DNA of 64,000 nt from CAZUGA01 sp964619885 (GTDB lineage: Bacteria > Pseudomonadota > Gammaproteobacteria > Methylococcales > UBA1147), in assembly GCA_964619885.1 (NCBI GenBank), contig CAZUGA010000005.1, positions 77,490 through 141,489 on the forward strand, written 5' to 3'. This document shows, piece by piece, positions 1 to 9,250 of this stretch. The position numbers were made by a program, and so were the translations under genes. How positions within the stretch are numbered: the stretch's first letter is position 1; the number at the start of each line of letters is the position of its first letter. The notes below the pieces were generated by a model. That model did not search any database. It was not told where the DNA came from and was given only the letters and a program-made list of their open reading frames with translations.

Positions 1-97
1 GCTTTCAATATCGGTCGTATGCGAAGCTTTATAGTTATCGAACCTATCTTCGAAGCATAAGCCGCCGATAATCGATCTTGGCAAAAACTAACCAAAA

Positions 98-1792
98 TCA
101 GCCGGATTTCGCGAGAACAACAACCAACCCAATGACAAATATTGTTGTTCCGGCAACCACCGCCATTTTCTTTGTAGAAGTTCTCACATCAGTGTCATGA
201 TCGTCTTCCAGATAAGGGACTGTGACCAGTGGAGCAACTCCAACAACAGACAAAATTGCCGCCTCATCATGAATTGAGCTATCCAACATCTCCAACACGA
301 TTGCAAGACCAACACCACACACTATAGCCAATAGGAAGCCCAAAAATAAAATAATTTTTCGGTTGGGTTTGATCGGAAGCAGTGGATATTCTGCAGGTTC
401 AATCAGAGAAAATCTCTCACCCTTTCGCTCCGTCTCCAATTTCTGGGATATCTTAGCTTCCATTTCCTTGGATCTTATTTCCTCGAATCTACTCGTTTTA
501 TTTTTGTAACGTCGCAATAATTCTTGATATTCCAACTCCACTTGAGGCGCTTGGGTTAATCTGTTGCGGATTTCAGTTTGCTTAACTTCAAGCTCCTTTT
601 TCCTAGCGTTTAACGCGTTTAATTCGCCACCAACAGCCGCGAGGTGACTTCGCGTCACAATATATGCGGGATTTTCTGGCGCTAAGCCGGCATTTGCAGA
701 AGATCGTCGGCTCGTGGACGGCATAGCTTTCAGATTTCTAATTTGCCGTTGAAGCTTGCGGACCTGGGGATGTTGATCGGAATAACGCTTCTGCAATGAA
801 GCCAATTGTGACTGAGCATCGTGTAATTGTTGATTTAACACTGACTGGCTAGGACCCTGTCCAAGCTCCGCCTCCAAAACCTGAATCTCCCGCCGCATCC
901 GCGTTACACTAGGATGATCTGCTGAATAACGCGATAATAACGTAGGATATTGAGAGCGCAACATATTTAGCTTGGCAGATTTACTGAGTACACGTTCACC
1001 TCGTTCGGTGGTAACTCCGCCAAAAGGGTCAAGCTGCGCAAACTCGCCTTGTAGAAGGAATTTTCTTTCCTGTAGCGTTGCTATCTGCGCGTTAATATTA
1101 ATCATTTCTCTATCCAAACCTTCCAACTGGCTGAAATTGTAATGATTCAATTCGGGTAATTGATTTACGTTGTTCTTTTTGAATACGGATATATTTTCCT
1201 CATCTACACGTATTTCCTCCTGCAACTTATTTGCTTCTTCAGCCAGAAAGTTCGCTGCTTCGATCGCAGCATGTGCACGACTGCCGGCATTTTCATTGAG
1301 AAACAAATCCGAAATTTCGCTGGCAACCTTCTGCGCTGTTTCTGGGTCTCGATAATCAAACGCCACGGTAAATGCGATAGTCACTTGCCCGGCTCTTCCG
1401 CTGTTTGGATCCATAACATCTGCACTAATAGTCTCGATATGAATCGCCTCGCGCATTGTTGCAATAACCATCTCTATTGGTTGGCTTTCCAATTCTTCGT
1501 GGTAGAGCCCAAATTTTTCTATTACTTTTGCCAAATTTGCGCGCGTCATCACCCGTTGACTGATAGATTGAATTCTCTGATCTGCAAATGTAGAAACCGA
1601 GGCCCGAACCAAATCACTGGGAATTTCTTGCTCTTCAATCAATATTCGAGCGGTTGATTGGTAAACGGGTGGCAATAGGAGCGCCAGAAGAAAGGCCAAC
1701 ACAAATATCAACGCGAATGGTCCAATGACCGCAATTTTCCGCCGTATCAGTATCTCTATATAATCGTTCAAGCTGTGTTCCAACTCAACCAT
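98..1792 (-). CDS. Wzz/GumC-type polysaccharide co-polymerase
   Basis: Inner-membrane chain-length or export protein for surface polysaccharide. A Wzz-type N-terminus with a membrane helix lies at about residues 20-42. A long periplasmic coiled-coil region (about 170-460) follows, then a proline-rich membrane-proximal stretch (LLPIKPNRK, about 471) leads into a second helix at about 481-502. A last hydrophobic segment sits at the C-terminus. There is no Walker motif, so this is a stand-alone co-polymerase without a fused tyrosine kinase. The coiled coil holds an internal duplication: RYSADHPSVTRMRREIQVLE and RYSDQHPQVRKLQRQIRNLK. The family assignment rests on architecture. Its partners (glycosyltransferases, Wzx/Wzy or a kinase) are not in the window and may lie beyond the left edge. 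Confidence 0.85.
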   Translation of the reverse strand: MVELEHSLNDYIEILIRRKIAVIGPFALIFVLAFLLALLLPPVYQSTARILIEEQEIPSDLVRASVSTFADQRIQSISQRVMTRANLAKVIEKFGLYHEELESQPIEMVIATMREAIHIETISADVMDPNSGRAGQVTIAFTVAFDYRDPETAQKVASEISDLFLNENAGSRAHAAIEAANFLAEEANKLQEEIRVDEENISVFKKNNVNQLPELNHYNFSQLEGLDREMININAQIATLQERKFLLQGEFAQLDPFGGVTTERGERVLSKSAKLNMLRSQYPTLLSRYSADHPSVTRMRREIQVLEAELGQGPSQSVLNQQLHDAQSQLASLQKRYSDQHPQVRKLQRQIRNLKAMPSTSRRSSANAGLAPENPAYIVTRSHLAAVGGELNALNARKKELEVKQTEIRNRLTQAPQVELEYQELLRRYKNKTSRFEEIRSKEMEAKISQKLETERKGERFSLIEPAEYPLLPIKPNRKIILFLGFLLAIVCGVGLAIVLEMLDSSIHDEAAILSVVGVAPLVTVPYLEDDHDTDVRTSTKKMAVVAGTTIFVIGLVVVLAKSG

Positions 1793-2329
1793 TTACACTC
1801 CACTCAACATATTCAAAACATAGGGATTGAAAATTTTTTCCTGCTGACGACATAAAATTCGGCACAAGTCTTGTTAATTCTGTTGTCGAATCAACTCAGA
1901 ACATTCCCAACGATTACCATTACGGCATGATTGCTTGATTCAGGATAATCTCTTAGCTTCGTTCAGAAACCAACATGATTGAGATCAATATCGGCTAAAT
2001 AGATTCCAAATAGAATAGGCTGGCCAATTTTCGTGGAATAACCCAGGAGCTTTTTCAATCCGAGTAATGATTAACAATTATCGTTACTCCGACATTCAAC
2101 TTATCCATTCAAGCGGTTTCCAGACCGGCTATCACCAAATGCAACAATAATTCAGCATACATCCAATCTAACACGTCGTCCGATTCTGCATGCCCTGAAT
2201 TTTTTTGTCAATAACCTCACAATTTGTCGGGTCTTTAGAATTCAATCTCAACGCTTGCAATCAGCAGAGGAATTTCAAGCTTAAAATCTAAGTCTAATTT
2301 TCTTAAGATGGGAACACAACTTCACGAGT
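1793..2329. other. Non-coding gap between waaA and the Wzz-like gene
   Basis: This AT-rich stretch of 537 bp separates two minus-strand genes. I see no open frame with recognisable protein similarity, no tRNA and no strong terminator hairpin. It probably carries the promoter of the Wzz-like gene. Confidence 0.4.
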
Positions 2330-3607
2330 TTAGCAGGTTGTACTCGCATTGATCAATCTGTCAAGTTGCTCCGAAATACGTTGCAAAGCACCACGATTAC
2401 GTTCAACGATCAAACGCGCTCGATCAGCCAAATCTCTCCGATACAAGCTATTCTGTAAACATTTTAAAACTTTCTCGGCTAATGCCTCGCTCCCATCAAC
2501 TTGAATCGCGGCATCGGCCTCTAGGAATAATCCTTCGATATTTTTAAAGTTAAACATGTGCGAGCCAAAAATAACGGGTAACCCAATCGCAGCAGGTTCC
2601 AAAATATTATGCCCGCCCGTCGACACTAAACTGCCTCCCACAAAAGCAACATCGGCGGTCGCGTAAAATAACTTTAATTCCCCCAAAGTATCCACCAGAT
2701 AAATATCGGTAGTTTGCTCGCAAACTTGTTTTTTACTGCGAAGCTTGATTTTAAACCCACGCCGACCACATAAACTAGCAACACCTTTAAACCGCTCTGG
2801 GTGCCTTGGAACTAATACCAATACAGTATCTGGATCAATTGAACGTACCTTGCTGAAAGCATCTAGCACCTGTTCTTCTTCACCTTCATGAGTACTCGCC
2901 GCAATCCAAACCTGCTTGCGCCGATAAACCTTTCGCCGAATCTCTTTTCCCTGTTCTATCAATCCCAATGGAACCTGATAGTCGAATTTGATATTTCCGA
3001 GAGTGGTGATGCGATCAGGATCGGCACCCAAAGCGGCAAACCGCTCTGCATCTATTTGTGTCTGCGCTGCGATCAACGAAACATTGGCCAAAGTCTCGGC
3101 GGCCAAAGATTGCAGTTTATGATAACCCCGTGTTGATCGCTCTGACAATCGTGCATTGATAATTGCTAGTGGAATAGAATTGATAGCGCATTTTTGATAT
3201 ATATTCGGCCATATTTCGGTTTCCATAATGACCGCTAAGACCGGTGTAAATTGACTAAGAAAACGATCAACACATCCCGGCAAATCATAGGGAAGATAGA
3301 CATGTAACACTTTATCCAACAAGGTTGTTTTAACCCTGGCAGAACCAGTTGGCGTGGTGGTGGTTACCAAAACAGGAATACTTGGATACCGTTCCAGCAC
3401 ATATTCAACTAATGGAAACACCGCTTCAGCTTCACCAACCGAAACCGCGTGAAACCAAATTACCTTCGGTTGCTTCGGAATCGAATACAAGGCAAATCGC
3501 TCACGCCACCGATGGCGATAAGCAGGCGTTTTCTGGGCACGGATCAGAAGCCTGAGTAAAATAAAAGGCACCGCGCAATAGAAAAGAATGGAGTATAGGT
3601 ATCGCAT
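2330..3607 (-). CDS. waaA: 3-deoxy-D-manno-octulosonic acid (Kdo) transferase
   Basis: Transfers Kdo from CMP-Kdo to lipid A precursor at the inner membrane during LPS core assembly. It has an N-terminal membrane anchor (about residues 1-22). The family motif WFHAVSVGEAEA follows at about 51, then METEIWPN (about 128), which carries an acidic residue important in the family, and FVGGSLVSTGGHNILEP near 325-341 in the GT-B C-terminal domain. At 425 aa it has the usual length of WaaA. It lies 77 bp downstream of hldD on the same strand, which fits a small LPS-core group. Whether it adds one or two Kdo residues cannot be read from the sequence. Confidence 0.95.
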   Translation of the reverse strand: MRYLYSILFYCAVPFILLRLLIRAQKTPAYRHRWRERFALYSIPKQPKVIWFHAVSVGEAEAVFPLVEYVLERYPSIPVLVTTTTPTGSARVKTTLLDKVLHVYLPYDLPGCVDRFLSQFTPVLAVIMETEIWPNIYQKCAINSIPLAIINARLSERSTRGYHKLQSLAAETLANVSLIAAQTQIDAERFAALGADPDRITTLGNIKFDYQVPLGLIEQGKEIRRKVYRRKQVWIAASTHEGEEEQVLDAFSKVRSIDPDTVLVLVPRHPERFKGVASLCGRRGFKIKLRSKKQVCEQTTDIYLVDTLGELKLFYATADVAFVGGSLVSTGGHNILEPAAIGLPVIFGSHMFNFKNIEGLFLEADAAIQVDGSEALAEKVLKCLQNSLYRRDLADRARLIVERNRGALQRISEQLDRLINASTTC

Positions 3608-3684
3608 AAGTCAGCACTCAAGCAGACTGTTACAACATTTAAACCGCGTTATCACATGTTCGCAAATTATGATTCCGCAGGAAT

Positions 3685-4629
3685 TTATTGATTCAGCCAC
3701 GCGATATACTCACCGACGCCTTCTTCCACGGTCTTAAATCGGTGTTGACAACCGACAGCGCGCAGAGCATCCAGATTTGCCTCGGTGAAACTTTGATAAC
3801 AACCTTTTAAATGATCTGGAAAAGGAATATATTCGAGTTCGCCACGCTTATGAAAATCCAATACTGTACGTGCGACATCGTTGAATGGCTGACTACGGCC
3901 GGTACCTAAGTTGAAAATACCGCTAAGATTGGGATGATCGCGAAACCAAAGATTGATATCAACTACGTCACTCACGTATATAAAATCCCTTAACTGTTCG
4001 CCATCACTATAACCATCGCAACCTTCAAACAAACGAACCGTACCAGCATCTAAGAGCTGATTATTCAAATGGTAAGCAACACTCGCCATACTCTCTTTGT
4101 GCGCTTCCCTTGGCCCATAGACATTGAAGTACCGCAGACCGACAACTTGACTATCAACGGAATTCAATCGCTGACGAATGTACTGATCAAACCTAAGTTT
4201 TGAATAACCATAGACGTTCAGCGGCATTTCAAAGGCAGGATCTTCTTTAAAGACATTACCGCCACCGTAAACAGCGGCACTGGACGCATATAGAAATGGT
4301 ATTCCATGAGCGGTGCAAGACTCGAATAGGGTCTTCGAGTACTCGTAATTATTCTCCATCATATAGCGGCCGTCCCATTCAGTTGTCGTCGAACAAGCAC
4401 CCTGATGGAACACTGCTTCGATAGAATGATTTTCAAAATCTCCGCGGCGCAACTGGTCAATAAATCTATCCTTATCCAAATAATCCACTATTTGGCAATC
4501 GACCAAATTTCTGAATTTAACCCCATTCTTAAGGTTATCAACAACCAATATTTCGCGTTCGCCCCGCGCATTCAGCTCTAAAATAATATTACTACCTATA
4601 AACCCGGCGCCACCGGTTACAATAATCAT
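3685..4629 (-). CDS. hldD: ADP-L-glycero-D-manno-heptose 6-epimerase
   Basis: Converts ADP-D-glycero-D-manno-heptose to the L-glycero form used for the LPS inner core. It is a short-chain dehydrogenase of the extended type: the NADP-binding GGAGFIGSN is at residues 6-14. The catalytic triad is visible as SSAAVYGG (about 115) with the YGYSK tyrosine/lysine pair near 139-143. At 314 aa it is full length. It lies 30 bp downstream of rplI and just ahead of waaA, so ribosomal and LPS-core genes share a strand and possibly transcripts. Its presence implies a heptose-containing LPS. Confidence 0.96.
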   Translation of the reverse strand: MIIVTGGAGFIGSNIILELNARGEREILVVDNLKNGVKFRNLVDCQIVDYLDKDRFIDQLRRGDFENHSIEAVFHQGACSTTTEWDGRYMMENNYEYSKTLFESCTAHGIPFLYASSAAVYGGGNVFKEDPAFEMPLNVYGYSKLRFDQYIRQRLNSVDSQVVGLRYFNVYGPREAHKESMASVAYHLNNQLLDAGTVRLFEGCDGYSDGEQLRDFIYVSDVVDINLWFRDHPNLSGIFNLGTGRSQPFNDVARTVLDFHKRGELEYIPFPDHLKGCYQSFTEANLDALRAVGCQHRFKTVEEGVGEYIAWLNQ

Positions 4630-4659
4630 ATATTAAAAAGCGCGAAGATCGGCCAGGCG

Positions 4660-5106
4660 CTACTCCGGAACGATTGTTAGCGCTAATTTGACAACTATGT
4701 CAGTGTGGAGTTGGATATCGATTTCGTAATCTCCCGTGTGTCTAAGTACCCCATCTGGCAATCTGATTTCGTGTTTTTCGATTTCAATGCCTTCTCGAGT
4801 GACCGCTTCCGTAATATCCTGCGTTCCAACAGAACCAAACAGCTTACCTTCTTCACCAGCTTTCTGCTGAATTGAAACTGAAAATGCGCTAATTTTCTCG
4901 GCCCGAGCTTGAGCCAATGCCAATTCCCCAGCCGCTTTTTTCTCAAGTTCCGCTCGACGTTGTTCGAATTCAGCCAATTTATCGGCTGTTGCAAGCACCG
5001 CCTTACCTTGAGGAACCAAGTAATTTCGACCATACCCAGCCTTAACGGCAACTTTATCACCGAGATTGCCCAAGTTTGAAATTTTCTCAAGAAGAATTAA
5101 TTCCAT
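4660..5106 (-). CDS. rplI: 50S ribosomal protein L9
   Basis: Large-subunit protein that binds 23S rRNA. The N-terminal RNA-binding domain is clear: MELILLEKISNLGNLGD, then GYGRNYLVPQGKA at about 25-37. A long connecting helix (about 41-75) and the C-terminal domain with KLFGSVG follow. The 148 aa length matches the family. It is the last gene of the rpsF-rpsR-DUF2232-rplI operon, an order typical of many gammaproteobacteria. Confidence 0.98.
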   Translation of the reverse strand: MELILLEKISNLGNLGDKVAVKAGYGRNYLVPQGKAVLATADKLAEFEQRRAELEKKAAGELALAQARAEKISAFSVSIQQKAGEEGKLFGSVGTQDITEAVTREGIEIEKHEIRLPDGVLRHTGDYEIDIQLHTDIVVKLALTIVPE

Positions 5107-5174
5107 CGTTATTTACCTTAATTAATGCCTATACGGCAAATGTTAAAAATATTGGGTCCCTACCACTCAATCAG

Positions 5175-6089
5175 TTAGGTCGTTCCATCAAAAATTACCC
5201 GACGCCGCCAATGTTGCCAGGTATCAGAAAACCCAACCAATGCCACGGGTAGCAAGGCGTGGGGAATAAGCAGCACAATCACATAAAAGGCGGGTAACAG
5301 AAATCGTCTAGATTTTGTTGCCGATACCAGTACGTGCAATACCGCAATTCCAACCACCAAATACAGAAAAAATGCTAATACACCCATATTACGCGCCATA
5401 TTACAAATCGTTCCTGCACCTAATATCGCGACAAGAAAGACCCCTAAACATATATAAGCAACCAATGGCCTTGATTTTACTGATAGAAATTCTTTACCGA
5501 AACCACTTGGATTATATAGATTAGCTTGCCACCACCTCGCAACCAATAGCGAAAGAATTATTGTCGATACCGTACCGGTAACGAGTATTCCAATCGAATA
5601 CTGCGAAGCGAACGATAACCAATGTTCAATCTGGTCCGACTGAATATTGTTGGCTGAACTAGCGAGCAATGGCTGCAATATCAAGCGTAGGCTTTGCTGC
5701 CAAAATTCTGCTGAATCCGAGCCGGAAAGATAAATTGCCCCGATTACCAACAACCCGAAAATCAGTGTTAATTCAAATGTGACGCTAAGCCTACCACTCT
5801 CACGAAGTACGATCGCAATGATCCAAATCGGCATCCAAAATCCAAGCGCATAGGCGACTCCAAAGAAGAATCCCCCAAACAGCAACCCACTCAATAGCGC
5901 GACAGCAATTCCAGCACCCGCGATAACCAGCACCCCTTCAAGTTGCCCTTTCCTTAATGTTACCAATGCGATAGCCGACGCACTGAGAATACTGATAGGT
6001 GAGAGCAGCAACGACAACATCGCTAACACCGATGCAACAACTACTGCTTGCATTCTTCCTTGCATCGTATACCCGGCAAGAAAATTCAT
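5175..6089 (-). CDS. DUF2232 integral membrane protein
   Basis: A 304-aa polytopic membrane protein with about eight predicted hydrophobic segments and short loops, containing no catalytic motif I can recognise. Proteins of this family (YybS-like, DUF2232) regularly sit between rpsR and rplI in Pseudomonas-type gammaproteobacteria, exactly as here, 33 bp after rpsR. The function is unknown. I assign the family from position, length and topology. Confidence 0.85.
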   Translation of the reverse strand: MNFLAGYTMQGRMQAVVVASVLAMLSLLLSPISILSASAIALVTLRKGQLEGVLVIAGAGIAVALLSGLLFGGFFFGVAYALGFWMPIWIIAIVLRESGRLSVTFELTLIFGLLVIGAIYLSGSDSAEFWQQSLRLILQPLLASSANNIQSDQIEHWLSFASQYSIGILVTGTVSTIILSLLVARWWQANLYNPSGFGKEFLSVKSRPLVAYICLGVFLVAILGAGTICNMARNMGVLAFFLYLVVGIAVLHVLVSATKSRRFLLPAFYVIVLLIPHALLPVALVGFSDTWQHWRRRVIFDGTT

Positions 6090-6122
6090 GGGTATTACCT
6101 GGAACTAATTCGAATTTAGCGC

Positions 6123-6353
6123 TTATTTTCGATGCGCGTCGCAATAAGGAATCAGTCCGATAAAACGAGCCCGCTTAACTGCGGTTGCCAGCTGCCTTTG
6201 ATAACGCGCACTGGTACCGGTAATCCGACTGGGTACAATTTTACCGGTTTCTGAAATTGACTCGTTTAGAATTTCTAGATCTTTGTAATCGATTTCGTTG
6301 ATACTATCGGCTGAAAACCGGCAAAATTTCTTTCTTCTGAATTGGCGTGCCAT
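6123..6353 (-). CDS. rpsR: 30S ribosomal protein S18
   Basis: Small-subunit protein that pairs with S6 on 16S rRNA. It contains the family core RRKKFCRFSADSINEIDYKD and, further on, GKIVPSRITGTSARYQRQLA. At 76 aa it has the standard length. It sits between rpsF and the DUF2232 gene on the same strand. Confidence 0.98.
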   Translation of the reverse strand: MARQFRRKKFCRFSADSINEIDYKDLEILNESISETGKIVPSRITGTSARYQRQLATAVKRARFIGLIPYCDAHRK

Positions 6354-6437
6354 ATATATTCTCGTATTTGAGTTTCAACTAGCTATTGGAGATACTAGCT
6401 AGTCACAATGAATTAGATCGGGTAAAACACCTATTGC

Positions 6438-6929
6438 CTACTCGGGTCCAGCTTCGTCTTTTACTGGATCGGTTTCTTTCGCCGTATCTTCGCTAGTCGC
6501 GTCATTTTCACCAGCCCCTCCCGATTGATCATCATTCTCGGCATCGCTAACTGAGCTAGTCTCTTTCTCTTTAGCATCGTCAGTTGGAATCTGTTGAACC
6601 TTGTTAGCTTCTTCAGACTTCATCATCGGCGAAGGCCCGGTAATCGCTTTGTCCATGCGTAGAATAAGGTTACGAATAATCGCATCGTTAAAACGAAATC
6701 CATTTTCCAACTCCGCCATTGCCGTTTCACCACACTCGATATTCATCAACAGATAATGCGCTTTGTGAATTTTGTTGATCGGATAAGCTAATTGACGACG
6801 GCCCCAATCCTCAAGTCGATGGATAGCACCAGATTCACTTTCGATCAGACTGCGATACTTTTCGATCATCGCAGGTACCTGAGCACTTTGGTCAGGATGA
6901 ATAAGAATTACAATTTCGTAATGTCGCAT
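6438..6929 (-). CDS. rpsF: 30S ribosomal protein S6 with an acidic tail
   Basis: First gene of the rpsF operon. It begins MRHYEIVILIHPDQSAQVPA and carries the S18-contacting core (GRRQLAYPINKIHKAHY at about 44-60). The globular domain ends near residue 100. The remaining roughly 60 residues are rich in Glu, Asp, Ser and Thr, giving 163 aa. The E. coli protein also has an acidic tail that receives added glutamates, but this one is longer and of mixed composition. Start: ATG preceded by a purine-rich GAGAGGGG. Confidence 0.97.
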   Translation of the reverse strand: MRHYEIVILIHPDQSAQVPAMIEKYRSLIESESGAIHRLEDWGRRQLAYPINKIHKAHYLLMNIECGETAMAELENGFRFNDAIIRNLILRMDKAITGPSPMMKSEEANKVQQIPTDDAKEKETSSVSDAENDDQSGGAGENDATSEDTAKETDPVKDEAGPE

Positions 6930-6975
6930 GTTCCCCTCTCGGATAAGTAGTCTCCCTTAAATTTAGGTAAGACAA

Positions 6976-7010
6976 GGAGTATAAAAGTAAACAGGTTATT
7001 TTATAGAATC
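6976..7010 (-). promoter_or_regulatory. Possible rpsF operon promoter
   Basis: Reading the minus strand upstream of rpsF, a TATACT hexamer occurs at 6983-6978, about 50 bp before the start codon. TTGATT lies further upstream at a longer than ideal spacing. This is a weak inference from hexamer matches only. Confidence 0.25.
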
Positions 7011-7199
7011 AACGATGATGACGCAAGATGCTCCACCCTACGAGTGAAAACGATTAAGAACCAGCTGGCTCAAAAGGAATGGAAAGAAAGATTAATAGGG
7101 AACGGCATTTAATGGGGATATCGAGATTTTCCCCAATAGTCTTCAACGTAAATAGGAGCTAAATCAATATTACCTACACAACCATATTTCTATTACACG

Positions 7200-7558
7200 T
7201 CACTGCTGTCCCGTTAAGGAATAAAAAGCAAGGCCTGAAAACCCACTTGTTTTGATATAATGAAGTCGCGAAAAGTCATTATATAACAAGAAGGAGTGCA
7301 GGCCTTGAGTCACCATAATACCGTATTTTCCCAGTTGCTCAAATGGATGCCGAGACATGAAATTGAGACCCTTGCAAAACAGTATCATACAGGCCGTTCC
7401 TTTCGAACAGCCTCAATATGGTCGCAGTTCGTGACTCTGGCCCTGGCACAACTATCGGGGCGAAACAGCTTACGCGATATTGTTGAAAATATTTCTACAC
7501 AATCTCATCTTCTTTATCATTTGGGCAGCACCCAGCTGTCCACTTCTCAACTTCGCCA
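7200..7558 (+). mobile_element. IS4-family remnant (DUF4372 transposase N-terminus)
   Basis: The 5' end of a DDE transposase. Reading from a TTG start at 7305, eight bases after an AAGGAG ribosome site, it gives NTVFSQLLKWMPRHEIETLA and, further on, FRTASIWSQFVTLALAQLSG and LRDIVENISTQSHLLYHLG. This is the N-terminal DUF4372 domain seen in many IS4-group transposases. The frame collapses at about 7550-7560, where it meets a fragment of another element in the opposite orientation, so the catalytic domain is absent. The left terminal repeat probably lies near 7200-7225, but without the right end I cannot prove it. Non-functional. Confidence 0.8.
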
Positions 7559-7799
7559 CCTACTTGTTGATATACTCTGAACCATTATCGGAATGAAAAC
7601 TCTGGAGGATAATAGGGAAAGCGGTCAGCATGCGCTTTAAAACTGGAATTAAGTAGCGCAATCGAACCAAGGTGCGTCGAATCCATACGTAGCGCTCCGC
7701 TTTTTCTTCAATGATTAAATCAACGGGCTGTGTTCCTGATAAAAATGTCTGGATTTGCTCAATTGTTTCGAGTTGTGTGTCGTTCATGTGGGTTTTCAT
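7558..7799 (-). pseudogene. Integrase-core (IS481-like) transposase remnant with internal deletion
   Basis: On the minus strand a frame starts MKTHMNDTQLETIEQIQTFL and continues with RYVWIRRTLVRLRYL, the N-terminus of a DDE integrase-type transposase. It then jumps directly to FHSDNGSEYIN, which belongs to the second catalytic Asp region far downstream in an intact protein. The middle, including the first catalytic Asp, is therefore deleted, and the C-terminus is cut at the junction with the IS4 remnant at about 7558. The family (IS481/rve group) is assigned from recalled motif similarity. Confidence 0.7.
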
Positions 7800-7807
7800 C
7801 CTCCCAT

Positions 7808-7839
7808 CATGAACAGACCGATTCATGAACAGACCGATG
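7808..7839. repeat. 16-bp tandem duplication
   Basis: Two adjacent near-identical 16-bp copies (CATGAACAGACCGATT and CATGAACAGACCGATG) lie just outside the start of the minus-strand transposase remnant. It looks like a local slippage scar and not a functional site. Confidence 0.85.
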
Positions 7840-8024
7840 CATTCGTACAGGCTCATTTCACATTGGAAGAGGCTATCAGTGCTTGGCAGTACAATTTCAA
7901 GATAGAATGCTCGGGGCAAATACATCTACCAGCGACAATTTCAAAAAAATACGCACCATCTTGCTTCCAATAAAATGATTCTATATAGAACCTCCAATAC
8001 TCAATTGGCCGTAACAGTGCACTT

Positions 8025-9221
8025 ATGATTCCATACGCAAACCGAATCCTATGCGCCGGTTTTTATTCAATCAGTGCAATCTCCAACGTCTCAGCAATCT
8101 CGTCCGAAGCTATCGCGGCGCCAAGAATAAACTTAGGCTTCAATGCGCTAAGTACTCAATCCAACTCCGCGATTACAAGCCATCTTCAGTTGAGCGCTCA
8201 GAATTTCTACACACAAAAAACTGAAATTAGGACCCTCAAGCCGGGCCCAACCTCTAACCCTATCGAACATTGGTGGAACCAAAGTGTATACTCGGCACCC
8301 CTTCATCCGAATTCAGCCGGTCAGATTGCAACGCTTGTTAATGTTGGCGGTTTTGGCTTAGGGCGAATGCAAATCGATTTTGCGATAAAAGTAGTAAGGT
8401 CTCAACCTGGCGACAAATTGCTACCCATTGTTCCTAATAGATTTGGTTATTACGCCGCAGACGGTGAACCGGTTGGTACGCTAATACCCGTTCCGTCAAC
8501 TGCTTCGATTGAAGGGTCTGAGGGAATGCATTGTGATATCGGCCAGAATGACTGCCACTATATTGTTAGAAGTGACAATCTTTTATACGAAACCTGGCAT
8601 ACCTCAATTTCCGACGATCAACTCCAAACCCAAGTATTGGCAATTTGGGATCTGAACAAAGCGATACCTGAGTCGGGCCAGGGTGATCATTGCACCAGTG
8701 CGGATGCTGCAGGCTTCCCGATCGAACCGTTATTGTGGAATGCCGACGAAGTCTTAGCAGCACTGGAACGGGACAAGTCCGGCCATGGGGATATTGGTCA
8801 CGCGATTCGCTTTGTCCTTCCAAATGCCCGCATCGCAAACGATCCCGATATGGGGGGGAAATCAGGGCGACTCTATGTACGTCCCGCGTCACACGCCGGT
8901 GCACCGAAAGGTCCCAAGAATTCAATTGCCTACGGATCTCGGCTTAGATTACGCGCGGACTTTCCGACAAACGGCTACAATCCCGCCGCTCAAGTTATGA
9001 TCAACACAATGAAACGATACGGGATTGCGTTGGCAGACGGTGGCAATATCGCATTGACCGCAGAATCCGATCGTTACACACAAACCAAATGGCGCAAACT
9101 GGGTATCAATTCCAGAACCTTCGCCGCCACTCTAGGAGGCCAACCGATCAAAGCCGACGATTTCGAAGTCATCGATACCGGTCCACGTATTGCAGAAACT
9201 TTCAACTGCGTCAGAAACTAG
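8025..9221 (+). CDS. Uncharacterised secreted protein
   Basis: 398 aa with an N-terminal signal-like hydrophobic stretch (about residues 8-32, ending in Ala-rich sequence). I do not recognise a named family. Conserved-looking blocks are EHWWNQSVYSAPLHPNSA (about 81), HAIRFVLPNARI (about 260), LYVRPASHAGAPKGP (about 285), YGSRLRLRADF and YGIALADGGNIALTAESD (about 335). Paired cysteines occur near 170-177 and 222, as expected of an exported protein. I recall similar uncharacterised secreted proteins scattered across bacteria, without an assigned reaction. It stands alone, convergent with slyX and directly after the IS remnants, so acquisition by transfer is possible but unproven. Confidence 0.75.
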   Translation: MIPYANRILCAGFYSISAISNVSAISSEAIAAPRINLGFNALSTQSNSAITSHLQLSAQNFYTQKTEIRTLKPGPTSNPIEHWWNQSVYSAPLHPNSAGQIATLVNVGGFGLGRMQIDFAIKVVRSQPGDKLLPIVPNRFGYYAADGEPVGTLIPVPSTASIEGSEGMHCDIGQNDCHYIVRSDNLLYETWHTSISDDQLQTQVLAIWDLNKAIPESGQGDHCTSADAAGFPIEPLLWNADEVLAALERDKSGHGDIGHAIRFVLPNARIANDPDMGGKSGRLYVRPASHAGAPKGPKNSIAYGSRLRLRADFPTNGYNPAAQVMINTMKRYGIALADGGNIALTAESDRYTQTKWRKLGINSRTFAATLGGQPIKADDFEVIDTGPRIAETFNCVRN

Positions 9222-9250
9222 TAGTTTATCAGGGTTAAATTGACAAAATA

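Noticed and set aside
1160..1657. Plus-strand open frame (165 codons) opposite the Wzz-like gene
   Set aside because: Rich in Cys, Phe and Tyr with no motif, fully antisense to a recognised gene.
8566..8925. Minus-strand frame of 119 codons in the secreted-protein gene
   Set aside because: Arg/Pro/His-rich antisense frame, no resemblance to a family.
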